This document shows, piece by piece, positions 1-7,383 of a stretch of 39,131 nucleotides of DNA. The number at the start of each line of letters is the position of its first letter. Position 1 is the stretch's first letter. A program made the position numbers and the translations under genes. The DNA is from a virus. The notes beneath the pieces are model-generated. The model was not told the origin of the DNA. It did not search any database and saw only the letters and a program-made list of their open reading frames with translations. The stretch is from positions 1 through 39,131 of the IMG/VR virus record IMGVR_UViG_3300020427_000004. One strand, given 5' to 3'.

Positions 1-2
1 TA

Positions 3-140
3 GAAAAGGTATCACTTGTACTTAATTCAATGGGTGTAAATACCCAGGCTAAAACCAAAGCAGGTTTACAAAAAAGAGTTGATGCTTTAAAACCCGATGA
101 TGTGACGGTTCTAATAAAGGGTTTACATGGTGAATTTTAA
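3..140 (+). CDS. 3' end of an unidentified CDS (5' truncated by the window)
   Basis: An open frame runs from the window edge to a TAA at 138-140 and gives 45 residues, ending ...IKGLHGEF. The fragment is basic and has the phage-like codon use of its neighbours. It is too short to assign a family. Its last codons overlap the first early promoter: the GGTG element at 129-132 encodes part of the C-terminal Gly-Glu. Confidence 0.6.
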   Translation, partial: EKVSLVLNSMGVNTQAKTKAGLQKRVDALKPDDVTVLIKGLHGEF

Positions 141-153
141 TTTATTATATTTG
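129..153 (+). promoter_or_regulatory. Early promoter P1 (RGTG-N13-TATATTTG)
   Basis: GGTG at 129-132 is followed after exactly 13 bp by TATATTTG at 146-153, a match to the Bacteroidota -7 consensus TAnnTTTG. An A/T-only leader with ATAAATTAATAAATAG follows, and the ATG is 22 bp downstream. It is one of ten copies with identical spacing in this window and drives the 176 gene. Confidence 0.8.
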
Positions 154-175
154 AATAAATTAATAAATAGAAATT

Positions 176-451
176 ATGATTAAAGAATTTATTAGATATT
201 TAGGTTATGGTGCTGTTACCTTATTCTATTTTACTAGTATATATGGCATGGTGCTATTTGTATTAGAGGTTAAAAATAAGGTTAATCTTTTAATGGTTTT
301 AATAGGTATATTAATGTTATTAATACTTATAATCTCTATCATATTTATAGGTTATTGTATACTAGGTATAGTTGAATCCTCTTTAAATATATTTGATAAG
401 GATGGTAAATTACCTATAGAAAAAATAAAAGATAAAATTCTTAATAAATAA
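176..451 (+). CDS. Small two-helix membrane protein
   Basis: The product has 91 residues. A hydrophobic helix spans about residues 8-30 and a longer one about residues 37-67, with a charged C-terminal tail ending in lysines. No family is recognised. It is the first gene behind promoter P1, and the ATG is in the ATTATG context used throughout this genome. The DenV-like gene starts 5 bp downstream, so the two are probably co-transcribed. An early inner-membrane protein fits the location, but no function can be inferred. Confidence 0.75.
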   Translation: MIKEFIRYLGYGAVTLFYFTSIYGMVLFVLEVKNKVNLLMVLIGILMLLILIISIIFIGYCILGIVESSLNIFDKDGKLPIEKIKDKILNK

Positions 452-456
452 CAATC

Positions 457-822
457 ATGACCAGAATTAATTGTGGGATACCTCCAGCCGAATTAACAGA
501 CAAACACCTATTAGCTGAGCATAGGGAGATAAAACGTATACCTAATACTATAAAATCGGGTAAAGCTAAGGTGGAAAACATACCCAGAGTATTTACATTA
601 GGTAAGGGGCACGTTAAATTCTTCTATGATAAGCTTTATTATTTACATATAAGGTATGTATTATTATATACTGAATGCATAAAGAGGGGTTTTAAAGTTA
701 CCTTTTATGGGGGTGCATTTGAAGGTTTACCTGACCACTTATATAGGGATTATTGTCCAACAACAGAAGATGAAAGAATCATCAGAGAGAGGATTAAATT
801 GAGATTATCCGGTGTAAAATAA
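457..822 (+). CDS. denV: Pyrimidine dimer DNA glycosylase, T4 endonuclease V (DenV) family
   Basis: The 121-residue protein opens with MTRIN, as in T4 DenV, where Thr2 (after Met removal) is the nucleophile that forms a Schiff base with the damaged sugar. The LLAEHREIKR stretch at residues 18-27 matches the DenV LMAEYRELPR segment. That places the catalytic Glu at residue 24 and the binding arginines at 3, 23 and 27, one position later than in T4. GKGHVKFFYDKL (about 49-61) and the ECIKRGF segment are also conserved. The enzyme would excise UV-induced cyclobutane dimers from phage DNA. T4 DenV has 138 residues; the C-terminal aromatic WYKYY tail that helps bind the dimer there is missing here. 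The family call is firm, but activity is inferred. Confidence 0.92.
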   Translation: MTRINCGIPPAELTDKHLLAEHREIKRIPNTIKSGKAKVENIPRVFTLGKGHVKFFYDKLYYLHIRYVLLYTECIKRGFKVTFYGGAFEGLPDHLYRDYCPTTEDERIIRERIKLRLSGVK

Positions 823-835
823 TAATTTATATTTG
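811..835 (+). promoter_or_regulatory. Early promoter P2 (RGTG-N13-TATATTTG)
   Basis: GGTG lies at 811-814 inside the last codons of the DenV-like gene, and TATATTTG at 828-835 follows with the same 13-bp spacer. An A/T leader runs to the ATG at 859. Confidence 0.8.
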
Positions 836-858
836 TATAAATTAAATAAAAAATAAGA

Positions 859-1242
859 ATGGTATTATTTGATAAATTAAGCCCAGCGCAAAAACAAATA
901 ATTGTTGATATATCCCGTATTCAATTATCCTCATTACGTAGAATATATAATAATGAGCATTTAACCGATGATGACCTGGTAATGTTATTTATTTATAATG
1001 ATATTACTAAGGAGGATTTTATAGCCGAACTTGATATTAAAATCGCAAAAATAAATAATTTTATCAAGGACCCGGATTCTATTCAAAAAATGGATAAATA
1101 CGAGCTATCAATATATAAGCATATACTTTTTCAAATCGAGGATAATTATAAGGATAGGTATCCTCAGGCACTATCCTCTATATGGGAAAGGTTATTTATT
1201 TTAACTGATTTTAAAATTGATTGGCCAATGGCCTTAAATTAA
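859..1242 (+). CDS. Unidentified acidic-helical protein
   Basis: The 127-residue protein is soluble and predicted mostly helical, with alternating Asp/Glu and Lys. There are no membrane segments, cysteines or recognisable motifs. It is the first gene of the P2 unit. The KTSC-domain gene follows after 6 bp, so the two form a short operon that ends at the terminator near 1512. Confidence 0.7.
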   Translation: MVLFDKLSPAQKQIIVDISRIQLSSLRRIYNNEHLTDDDLVMLFIYNDITKEDFIAELDIKIAKINNFIKDPDSIQKMDKYELSIYKHILFQIEDNYKDRYPQALSSIWERLFILTDFKIDWPMALN

Positions 1243-1248
1243 ATTATT

Positions 1249-1470
1249 ATGAAAAAAGGTGAGTGGGTAAAAACGGTATCCTCAAATATTAACCGTGTAA
1301 AGTATGACCAAGATAAACAGATATTATCTGTAGAATTTTTTAATCATATTATATATCATTATCATGATGTACCTGAAACAGAATATGCTATGCTTTTAGC
1401 AGCAGATTCAATTGGTTCTTATTTCGCAAGGAATATTAAAGACCAATTTGAATATACTAAAGAGGACTAA
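1249..1470 (+). CDS. KTSC domain protein
   Basis: The 73-residue product is almost entirely a KTSC domain (a short domain resembling a lysyl-tRNA synthetase C-terminal part). The pattern is a VSSNINRVKYD start, a central short beta segment followed by a Y-H-Y-H-DVP motif, then the GSYFARNIKDQF end, where the family has a G-x-YF-x-x-x-I-x-x pattern. Such stand-alone proteins are common in phages and bacteria and have no settled role. The start is ATTATG, 6 bp after the previous stop, and it is the last gene before a strong hairpin terminator. Confidence 0.82.
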   Translation: MKKGEWVKTVSSNINRVKYDQDKQILSVEFFNHIIYHYHDVPETEYAMLLAADSIGSYFARNIKDQFEYTKED

Positions 1471-1511
1471 GCGATTTTTTCTGTATTTTTATTTATTAGT
1501 TAATTACACCT

Positions 1512-1546
1512 GAAAGACCCCAATAATATGGGGTCTTTCTCTGTTT
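1512..1546 (+). terminator. Rho-independent-type terminator
   Basis: A perfect 10-bp stem, GAAAGACCCC (1512-1521) with GGGGTCTTTC (1530-1539), has an 8-nt loop and is followed by a T-rich tract. It ends the 859-1470 unit just before promoter P3. Confidence 0.85.
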
Positions 1547-1550
1547 ATAT

Positions 1551-1575
1551 GGTGTTCTTTTAATTATTATATTTG
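1551..1575 (+). promoter_or_regulatory. Early promoter P3 (RGTG-N13-TATATTTG)
   Basis: GGTG at 1551-1554 and TATATTTG at 1568-1575 are 13 bp apart. The site lies between a strong terminator and the 1604 gene, which supports its reading as a true promoter. No TTG is present at the canonical -33 distance. Confidence 0.85.
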
Positions 1576-1603
1576 AATAAATTAATAAATAAAATAAATA
1601 GTT

Positions 1604-1864
1604 ATGGCAAACATGAGTTATTGTAGATTCGAAAATACCCTATCTGATTTAAGGGATTGTTTAGAAGCATTCAAGGATATTAAACTTGATCCAGAATGCG
1701 AAGAAAATCAATTAAGTACAAGAGAATTAGGATCTCTTGTAGAGATGATAGATATCATGAGAGAATTCTCTGAGGAACTCATTGAAATAGATTTAGATCT
1801 AGAAGATGATATAACTAAAGAAGATTTAATAAAAGCATTACCTGGCATAGATGGAAAATATTAA
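1604..1864 (+). CDS. Conserved phage-type hypothetical protein (MANMSYCRFENT family)
   Basis: The 86-residue acidic protein begins MANMSYCRFENTLSDLRDC, a start I associate with a widespread family of small uncharacterised phage and bacterial proteins. The remainder is helical and Asp/Glu rich. It is the first gene behind P3, and its 3' end overlaps the next gene by 14 bp. Function is unknown. Confidence 0.75.
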   Translation: MANMSYCRFENTLSDLRDCLEAFKDIKLDPECEENQLSTRELGSLVEMIDIMREFSEELIEIDLDLEDDITKEDLIKALPGIDGKY

Positions 1865-2573
1865 AAAGAAAATAGCAGCTTTATTCAAGAAAGCAGAATC
1901 AGCAAAAGAGATAGATTCATTAGAAGAAGCCCAGGCCTTTATGGCTAAGGCCCAGGATTTACTAGCCAAATATAATCTAGAAAAATCCCAATTAGATTTA
2001 GATGATGAAACTATTAAAATAGAGCATGATGTATTCAACATGAGGGATAAATTTAAATGGCAAAAAACAGATGGTAATTGGTTAATTAGCCTTTATCATA
2101 CTGTATCCATATTTAACTTTGGTAAAATTGTAAAACATAACATGTATGAATTTACTATCATCGGTGAGCAGGCCAATATAGATATGATAGATTATATGTG
2201 TAGCAATATAATCCCAAAAATAAAGGAGTTAAGATTAAAGGCTTGGAAAGAATATAATGGGCCAGATAAATCCAATGCTTTTAAAAGGGGTTATTATAAA
2301 GGGGCTGTTAGTGGTATCTATTTTAAACTAAGGGAAATAAGAGAACAGGCCAAAAAGGAATACTCGGGTATGTCATCTCTGGTTATATCACATAATAGAG
2401 CTATATCAGAAGAAGCTAGTAAACTATTTAATACCATAAGAACGGGTAAAGCCCGAAGTTATTCATCTGAATCCGGTAGAGAATTAGGTTTTAGGGATGG
2501 TAAAAACCTAAACCTAAATAAAGGGGTCTCGGGTAAAAGTAAAACAAGTAGAACTTTAAAATTAGGACAATGA
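1851..2573 (+). CDS. DUF2786 domain protein
   Basis: In this 240-residue protein, residues about 2-47 match the DUF2786 pattern: a basic IKKKIAALFKKAESA helix followed by an EEAQAFMAKAQDLLAKYNLE helix. The middle holds a mixed segment with conserved aromatics, and the C-terminal third (GRELGFRDGKNLNL) is basic and glycine rich, as in many phage members. The function of the family is unknown, although its occurrence in phages and plasmids suggests a nucleic-acid context. The start codon lies inside the preceding gene and the stop overlaps the next start (ATGA). Confidence 0.8.
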   Translation: MENIKKKIAALFKKAESAKEIDSLEEAQAFMAKAQDLLAKYNLEKSQLDLDDETIKIEHDVFNMRDKFKWQKTDGNWLISLYHTVSIFNFGKIVKHNMYEFTIIGEQANIDMIDYMCSNIIPKIKELRLKAWKEYNGPDKSNAFKRGYYKGAVSGIYFKLREIREQAKKEYSGMSSLVISHNRAISEEASKLFNTIRTGKARSYSSESGRELGFRDGKNLNLNKGVSGKSKTSRTLKLGQ

Positions 2574-2926
2574 GAAAGGTATTAGCTTGGTTAGCAATAA
2601 CCAGTATAATAAGTTCAGGATATTTATTACAAAGGAATAGTTCTAGAGCTAGGCAGAAAGAATTAGAAGAGAATACAGTAGGACCCCCTAAACAAGAAAC
2701 TACCTATCAAGAAATCAGGGGCTACAACTATAATGAAGGGGATGGTTATAAATCCTACTCTGACGAGGAGATAAGGATGTTAAGAGAAAAACAGTCCTTT
2801 AAAAGTGAAGGTAGTTATATTTATACACCTGGTAGGCATGTACCTACCAGAGAAGAGGAAATTGAAAGATACCTAGAAGATAACCCAGATTTAATAGAAG
2901 AGATTTATGAAAAATACCGAGACTAG
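2570..2926 (+). CDS. Small protein with N-terminal signal or anchor helix
   Basis: The 118-residue protein has a basic start followed by a hydrophobic stretch at about residues 4-20, which reads as a signal peptide or membrane anchor without a lipobox cysteine. The rest is charged and rich in Glu, Arg and Tyr, so a periplasmic domain is plausible. It overlaps the upstream stop by 4 bp and the downstream gene by 20 bp. No family is recognised. Confidence 0.7.
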   Translation: MRKVLAWLAITSIISSGYLLQRNSSRARQKELEENTVGPPKQETTYQEIRGYNYNEGDGYKSYSDEEIRMLREKQSFKSEGSYIYTPGRHVPTREEEIERYLEDNPDLIEEIYEKYRD

Positions 2927-3233
2927 TGATTGGGAGTTAAGATATTACTATAACTTTGGTAGAGATTATGATGTACTGGGTAATTATGGAAATAATAAGA
3001 CTTTAGCATTTGGTATGCGTAAGGTAAAAGCTAGGGAATCAAATTTCCCCCTACAAAGCCTAAAAGTAATTGATAAGGGGAAAGAACAGAAGAAAATAAA
3101 AAAGTTTGGATTGGTATTATCCCGATTAGACATAACACCTATTAGGAAAAGATTTTATAAGGATCTTAATAAGAAGCCTAAGAAAAAGAAAAAGCCTAAA
3201 AAGGTTAATAATGGGCAATTAAGGCTATTCTAG
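2907..3233 (+). CDS. Unidentified basic protein
   Basis: The 108-residue protein has an aromatic N-terminal half and a very basic C-terminal tail (KKPKKKKKPKK, about residues 90-100) that ends GQLRLF. The tail suggests nucleic-acid or envelope binding, but that is only inference. The start is inside the preceding gene. It is the last gene before promoter P4. Confidence 0.65.
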   Translation: MKNTETSDWELRYYYNFGRDYDVLGNYGNNKTLAFGMRKVKARESNFPLQSLKVIDKGKEQKKIKKFGLVLSRLDITPIRKRFYKDLNKKPKKKKKPKKVNNGQLRLF

Positions 3234-3261
3234 TTCAAATTAGTTGTCAAACGGCTATTAC

Positions 3262-3286
3262 GGTGAATTATTATAAAATATATTTG
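3262..3286 (+). promoter_or_regulatory. Early promoter P4 (RGTG-N13-TATATTTG)
   Basis: GGTG at 3262-3265 and TATATTTG at 3279-3286 have the 13-bp spacer. The leader to the ATG at 3331 is unusually long (44 bp). Confidence 0.8.
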
Positions 3287-3330
3287 TATTATCAAATTAA
3301 AATAAATTATTAATTAAAACCATTTAGATT

Positions 3331-3681
3331 ATGGCAACTGTTAAAAAAGTAAGTAGTAAAGCTAAAACGTCCAAAAGTACAAAAGCTAAAGTAGGTAATA
3401 CCAAAAAGGTAACCAGAAAAAAGGTAAACAAAAAAGACCTTGATCAAAAGAATATCAAGGATACCGTTACCAAGGTAGTAGAGACCAAAAGGGAATTGAA
3501 ATATGATTACCCAAACGAAATGAAGGATACTCTTAAAAGGAAAAAATTTCGCCAAAAAGTTAGAAATAAAATCAATTCCTTCCAATTGCATTTACTTAAA
3601 TTGGATGAAAAATCCAAAGAATATAAAAAATTGGATAGGGAATATAAATCTTATAGGAAAGAGGTATTATTGGTACCTTAA
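3331..3681 (+). CDS. Lysine-rich small protein, distant paralogue of the 13164 product
   Basis: In this 116-residue protein, residues 1-56 form a Lys/Ser/Thr-rich tail with no hydrophobic core, like a histone tail. Residues about 65-116 form a helical region with KDTLKRKKFRQKVRNKINSF. The same order (lysine tail, KDT, K-x-FR-x-[KR]-[IV]-RN, amphipathic helix, F/Y-rich end) is found in the 13164 product. Each is a single-gene unit with its own promoter and a following hairpin. A nucleic-acid-binding role is suggested by composition only. Confidence 0.75.
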   Translation: MATVKKVSSKAKTSKSTKAKVGNTKKVTRKKVNKKDLDQKNIKDTVTKVVETKRELKYDYPNEMKDTLKRKKFRQKVRNKINSFQLHLLKLDEKSKEYKKLDREYKSYRKEVLLVP

Positions 3682-3702
3682 TCATATGGAAACTGTATTA
3701 GT

Positions 3703-3740
3703 ATAAGGGGGTTGTATTTAATGGTATAATCCCCTTATTA
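3703..3740 (+). terminator. Possible weak terminator hairpin
   Basis: An 8-bp stem, ATAAGGGG (3703-3710) with CCCCTTAT (3731-3738), encloses a 20-nt loop. It follows the lysine-rich gene and precedes P5. The long loop and the missing T-tract make it weak. Confidence 0.45.
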
Positions 3741-3752
3741 ATGTGTTATACC

Positions 3753-3777
3753 GGTGTTCTTTAATTTATTATATTTG
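3753..3777 (+). promoter_or_regulatory. Early promoter P5 (RGTG-N13-TATATTTG)
   Basis: GGTG at 3753-3756 and TATATTTG at 3770-3777 are 13 bp apart. The spacer TTCTTTAATTTAT is almost identical to that of P3. It drives the 3812-5150 operon. Confidence 0.82.
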
Positions 3778-3811
3778 AATAACTAATAAAATAAAAAAAA
3801 ATATAGAAACT

Positions 3812-4087
3812 ATGAGTAATTTAAATCACGGGGAAATTAAAGATTCCAACCTATTACAAGAACATAGGGATTTAGTTGAATCATATCTTAATAATGAAAC
3901 TAAATTAGAACTAGAAGCTAAAAATAAGATACTAAAACTTTATGACCATTATTTACATAAAGATAATATCCGGTATTATATTAACCAACATGTTAAAGTA
4001 CTTATAGTACATATAGCCCAAGGTCAAGTAAAGAAAGCTGCTAAATACTTTCCTAAAGGATACCTAGAGGATGAGAATACTATTTAA
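3812..4087 (+). CDS. Unidentified helical protein
   Basis: The 91-residue protein is predicted helical, with many charged residues and aromatic Tyr/His in the C-terminal half. It has no motif I can name. It heads the P5 operon of seven small genes that continues to 5150. Confidence 0.65.
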   Translation: MSNLNHGEIKDSNLLQEHRDLVESYLNNETKLELEAKNKILKLYDHYLHKDNIRYYINQHVKVLIVHIAQGQVKKAAKYFPKGYLEDENTI

Positions 4088-4104
4088 TCTAAAACACATA
4101 TAAA

Positions 4105-4299
4105 ATGGAAAATCAAACTAATTCTTTAAATCAAAAAGCTACATTATTCTATGCAAGATATGCATTTAAAACACAAGGCCTTAAAAAAGTTAAGGTTCAC
4201 TATGAGGGATTAATTGATAAATGCCCTGGTGATTTAAAACAAGGCTTAAAAGGTTTAGAGAATTTTAAATACATAAGGATATGGCAGAAGGCAATTTAA
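4105..4299 (+). CDS. Unidentified small basic protein
   Basis: The 64-residue protein is basic, with a KTQGLKKVKVHYEGL core. Its start follows the previous stop by 17 bp. The end overlaps the next small gene by 19 bp. Confidence 0.6.
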   Translation: MENQTNSLNQKATLFYARYAFKTQGLKKVKVHYEGLIDKCPGDLKQGLKGLENFKYIRIWQKAI

Positions 4300-4457
4300 A
4301 TTGGGATTATGAAGGTTCGCCAAGTGGGCTTAAAAATAAAGCTCAAGAAATATTAAACCTTGCAAAGAAAAAAGAACTAAATATACCTAAAGGGTATAAA
4401 GCTATATGGGTTGATGGTCCCCTTAGAGCCAAAATAAGGAAAATAGTAAAAGAATAA
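4281..4457 (+). CDS. Unidentified 58-residue protein
   Basis: An ATG at 4281 inside the preceding gene opens a 58-codon frame ending TAA at 4455-4457. The product is basic, with a Trp-containing start (NLNWDYEG) and a KIRKIVKE end. Overlap on both sides with genes in the same direction and matching codon use make it a likely real gene of the P5 operon. Confidence 0.6.
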   Translation: MAEGNLNWDYEGSPSGLKNKAQEILNLAKKKELNIPKGYKAIWVDGPLRAKIRKIVKE

Positions 4458-4458
4458 T

Positions 4459-4608
4459 ATGGAAAGTCTTGGCGAATATAAGAATGATATTTATATATTA
4501 GCCCAAAGGGTTAATGAATTTAGGGATTGGTGGGATAATAAAGTTAAATCACCAAATCGGATATCAGAAAGTCAATATGTTTCACTTTTAACTAAAATGG
4601 ATTATTAA
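4459..4608 (+). CDS. Unidentified 49-residue protein
   Basis: ATG at 4459 begins 1 bp after the previous stop, and the TAA at 4606-4608 overlaps the next ATG (TAATG). The product has a central FRDWWDNKVK motif and is otherwise helical. The stop-start overlap supports translational coupling. Confidence 0.6.
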   Translation: MESLGEYKNDIYILAQRVNEFRDWWDNKVKSPNRISESQYVSLLTKMDY

Positions 4609-4928
4609 TGGTGATACATGATGCTAACTATATAGATAGGAAAGAGTTCTTAAGTATGGGCTATAATCATAATATTATGTTTTTGTTTATATTCTATAAT
4701 AATGAAATCCTAAATAAAAAACCATTCAATTTAGGCCCAGAATTAAATAGGGATTGGTTATATTCTAAAGAGTTTGAGGATAGGATAGACAACCTAGTAA
4801 AAAGGGGTTATATTAAAAAGGTATTCAAACCTTTCAAAAACCAATCTTACAAACTTTACTCAATTACACCTTATGGTTTAAAACAAGCAGAAAATGGCCT
4901 CAAAAATAAAATTTCAACCACAGCCTAA
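4608..4928 (+). CDS. Possible winged-helix protein
   Basis: The 106-residue protein has a helical N-terminal part, then NLVKRGYIKKV followed by YKLYSITPYGLKQAE. That hints at a winged-helix (MarR/PadR-like) arrangement, with a recognition helix ending in a Gly-Tyr turn, a beta wing and then a T-x-x-G helix. It could be a small DNA-binding regulator of the early region. The fold is inferred from pattern only. Confidence 0.6.
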   Translation: MVIHDANYIDRKEFLSMGYNHNIMFLFIFYNNEILNKKPFNLGPELNRDWLYSKEFEDRIDNLVKRGYIKKVFKPFKNQSYKLYSITPYGLKQAENGLKNKISTTA

Positions 4929-5031
4929 ATTAGGGCCTCAACAACAGGTACTTTCCTTTATAGAGAAAAATTATAAAGGCCCTAAAAGAACACATCTCAT
5001 TAACTATTATAAAAACAACCCTATATCATGA
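4894..5031 (+). CDS. Unidentified 45-residue protein
   Basis: The ATG at 4894 lies inside the preceding gene. The frame is 45 codons long and the TGA overlaps the next ATG (ATGA at 5028-5031). The product is basic, with a proline- and glutamine-rich start. It is kept because of the unbroken coupling in the operon. Confidence 0.5.
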   Translation: MASKIKFQPQPKLGPQQQVLSFIEKNYKGPKRTHLINYYKNNPIS

Positions 5032-5150
5032 AAGATTTAAAACCCTGGGAAATTATAGGCTTAATATATATTGCCTATGCTATATTTTTATTTATGATAG
5101 CCTGGGCCTTAAGTAAGGATAAAAAACCTAAAAAAGGTGATAAAAGGTGA
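5028..5150 (+). CDS. Single-helix membrane microprotein (40 aa)
   Basis: ATG at 5028 overlaps the previous stop. The product has one hydrophobic helix (about residues 9-28, IIGLIYIAYAIFLFMIAWAL) and a lysine-rich C-terminus. Its final codons overlap the GGTG of promoter P6. It is one of several one-helix proteins encoded by this phage. Confidence 0.6.
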   Translation: MKDLKPWEIIGLIYIAYAIFLFMIAWALSKDKKPKKGDKR

Positions 5151-5170
5151 ATTATTAATTTCTATATTTG
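5146..5170 (+). promoter_or_regulatory. Early promoter P6 (RGTG-N13-TATATTTG)
   Basis: GGTG at 5146-5149 sits in the 3' end of the upstream microprotein gene, and TATATTTG is at 5163-5170 with a 13-bp spacer. It serves the 5203-6458 gene pair. Confidence 0.82.
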
Positions 5171-5202
5171 AATAAATTAATAATAAATAAAAATAAGTAA
5201 TT

Positions 5203-5847
5203 ATGGAAAATTCAATTAAAACACCCTTTTGTTATCAAATCACCCAAGATATTATTTGGGAGTACATTGAACTGAAATATGGTATCTTAACCGTAGAAAA
5301 TTCTTTAGGTATAAGCGATATATTTGATCTAGCCAAAAACCTGGAAGAAGATGTACCTCAAAATGATAGGGTTAAACGTAATATATTAATCCTTGCTTTA
5401 TTTGAAAATCCTTGTAATGATTTAAAACTTAACGAGGTAATAATTGATTTAAGGAAACCAATAAATGATCAAATAAGTTGGAGTATAGCATCATATGAAA
5501 AAATTCTTTGGTTAAACTATATAAGTCAACCAGAAGGTTATTATGGGGAATTTAGCATTGAATTTCAGGAAACCGATATAAATCCCAGTATATTTGAAGA
5601 GGCCTTAGAAAAAGGTTTGATTAAACCGGGACCTAATTATTTAGATAAATATTGGGAAATAATGGAATGGTTCTTAAAACCAGTGTCATTTATAGATTGG
5701 GAATCTATAGAAAAAAGTAAAGGTGATACTTTCCTAGATGATGATCAGGTCATAGATATAGTTAAGCAATTAGACTTAGATAGGAAAACCTTAAGTACCC
5801 ATAAATTAAATCAAATTAGAGTACAACTTATAAAAACATTATTATAA
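5203..5847 (+). CDS. Unidentified acidic protein
   Basis: The 214-residue soluble protein is acidic and rich in Ile, Leu and Trp, without cysteine motifs or membrane helices. It starts in ATTATG behind P6, and its stop overlaps the next start by one base (TAATG). The two genes form a bicistronic unit closed by the terminator at 6484. No family is recognised. Confidence 0.72.
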   Translation: MENSIKTPFCYQITQDIIWEYIELKYGILTVENSLGISDIFDLAKNLEEDVPQNDRVKRNILILALFENPCNDLKLNEVIIDLRKPINDQISWSIASYEKILWLNYISQPEGYYGEFSIEFQETDINPSIFEEALEKGLIKPGPNYLDKYWEIMEWFLKPVSFIDWESIEKSKGDTFLDDDQVIDIVKQLDLDRKTLSTHKLNQIRVQLIKTLL

Positions 5848-6458
5848 TGGAACTAGAAAATTTTAAATTCAGAATTACAAGAGAAGCAATAAGAGATCTA
5901 AATGGTTTATTAGGGAGTCTAAGTGATTTAAGTGATACACTTGGCCTTACCGGAAATGAGGATATAATGGTAGAATTTAGAGATCGCCGGGGATTTAATG
6001 AAAGGCCTATTGTTATTATTTATGACCTATATGCAGGGTTAAGTGATTTCCCAACTGGAGAAGAAGCGGCCGGTATAAGGGATTACAGTTATGAGGACCT
6101 AATAGATGCTGGTATAGAAGATGGTAAGGCCATAAGGAAATTGATAGAAAAAGATTATATCGAGAAAGTAGACCCTGATGGGGAATTCCTGTTAGCGGTA
6201 AACGGTATATTCACCTTCCAAGATAAACCTAGCCCTAAATATATTTTAATTAGGGATAAAATACCTATGGATTCTTTACCCGGTATAGGTGAACAATGGG
6301 AACCTGTTTTAAGGTTATTGGATAAAGAGTTTAAGTATTCAATTATAAAAAATTATAAAGAGATTTGTCATAAAAATGAGGATCACTGTAAGACCAATCT
6401 AGAATTTGGATTTAAGGGATTAAGAACCCTAATATTTAAAAAATTGGGGATTTTATAA
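5847..6458 (+). CDS. Unidentified protein
   Basis: The 203-residue protein is acidic in its first two thirds, with a basic C-terminal helix (GFKGLRTLIFKKLG). A central segment with several Tyr-Asp pairs looks structured, but I cannot assign a family. It is coupled to the preceding gene. Confidence 0.72.
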   Translation: MELENFKFRITREAIRDLNGLLGSLSDLSDTLGLTGNEDIMVEFRDRRGFNERPIVIIYDLYAGLSDFPTGEEAAGIRDYSYEDLIDAGIEDGKAIRKLIEKDYIEKVDPDGEFLLAVNGIFTFQDKPSPKYILIRDKIPMDSLPGIGEQWEPVLRLLDKEFKYSIIKNYKEICHKNEDHCKTNLEFGFKGLRTLIFKKLGIL

Positions 6459-6483
6459 TAATCCCTAAAAATTATAATATATT

Positions 6484-6518
6484 ACAAAGGCTCTACACTA
6501 AGGGCCTTTGTTTGTTTA
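6484..6518 (+). terminator. Terminator after the 5203-6458 unit
   Basis: The 8-bp stem ACAAAGGC (6484-6491) with GCCTTTGT (6504-6511) has a 12-nt loop and a TTGTTTATA tail. Further AGGCCTTA-type palindromes follow at about 6522 and 6542. The remaining sequence up to P7 holds no gene. Confidence 0.7.
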
Positions 6519-6619
6519 TAGGCCTTAAACCCTTACAAATAAAGGCCTTATAATATATTATATTAAATCAAATCCTTTGGGCTTCCTAGAGCTCGACAAA
6601 AGAAGACAGTTGTTTATAT

Positions 6620-6644
6620 AGTGAATTATTAATTACTATATTTG
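6620..6644 (+). promoter_or_regulatory. Early promoter P7 (RGTG-N13-TATATTTG)
   Basis: AGTG at 6620-6623 replaces GGTG, with 13 bp to TATATTTG at 6637-6644. It precedes the 6669-8434 operon. Confidence 0.8.
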
Positions 6645-6668
6645 AATATAATTAATAAATAAAATAAA

Positions 6669-6893
6669 ATGGAAAAACACCTAACATCTAATGAAATAAA
6701 ATTAATAGGCTTATTAGTTCACTCTTCACAAAACCATGAGCTTATAGAAGAGCTTATCGAAGACTCTTGGGATGAAATGGAAATGGATATTCCCAAGGAT
6801 TTTGATTACGTAGAAGAACTAGAACAACTTAAAAGGTTATTCCCAGACCCTGAAGAGAATGTGTTAGAATATTTAACTATAAAAAACAAATAA
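6669..6893 (+). CDS. Unidentified acidic small protein
   Basis: The 74-residue protein is very acidic (LIEELIEDSWDEMEMDIP, then many Glu). A small, strongly acidic early protein could be a DNA mimic, but nothing beyond charge supports this. First gene behind P7. Stop and next start overlap (TAATG). Confidence 0.68.
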   Translation: MEKHLTSNEIKLIGLLVHSSQNHELIEELIEDSWDEMEMDIPKDFDYVEELEQLKRLFPDPEENVLEYLTIKNK

Positions 6894-7381
6894 TGGAAAA
6901 CTCAAATTACACCTTCGAAGATTTCGAAAAAGAAAGAGAACACCTATTACAATATATTGAGGTAGTAGGTAAGAAAGCCCCCAGTAAAGAATTTTGTCAA
7001 ATGTTCTTTAATAGAATTACTAAAGGCTGGGAATTATCCCAGGAAAAATGGAGGGGTGATTTAATAGATTACCATGCTTGGGGTTATGCTTTTTATGGTG
7101 ATATAGATTATAATGGTGAAATCATAGCAAATTCCCTAAATATATGGCATTGGTTATCAGTTTATGGTATAAATGGAACTGACCCAGAGGAAGGTGTTTC
7201 TATAGAGATTACTTATAACCAGTATAGTTTCCTTTGGGATTTATTACAAAAGAACAAAACCTTTAATCAAGGGGTTATAGATAAGGCTCATACTATAAAT
7301 AGGAATACTTCTGGATTAGAGAAAAAAGCCCAGGATAATATAGATATGATTAATAAATTGTTAGATTCATTAACCGAGTAA
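6893..7381 (+). CDS. Unidentified protein
   Basis: The 162-residue protein is rich in Trp and Tyr in the middle (residues about 48-90, including a WHWL motif), with a helical C-terminus. There is no recognised domain and no signal sequence. It is coupled to the previous gene by a one-base overlap and followed by a lipoprotein gene 3 bp later. Confidence 0.72.
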   Translation: MENSNYTFEDFEKEREHLLQYIEVVGKKAPSKEFCQMFFNRITKGWELSQEKWRGDLIDYHAWGYAFYGDIDYNGEIIANSLNIWHWLSVYGINGTDPEEGVSIEITYNQYSFLWDLLQKNKTFNQGVIDKAHTINRNTSGLEKKAQDNIDMINKLLDSLTE

Positions 7382-7383
7382 TT

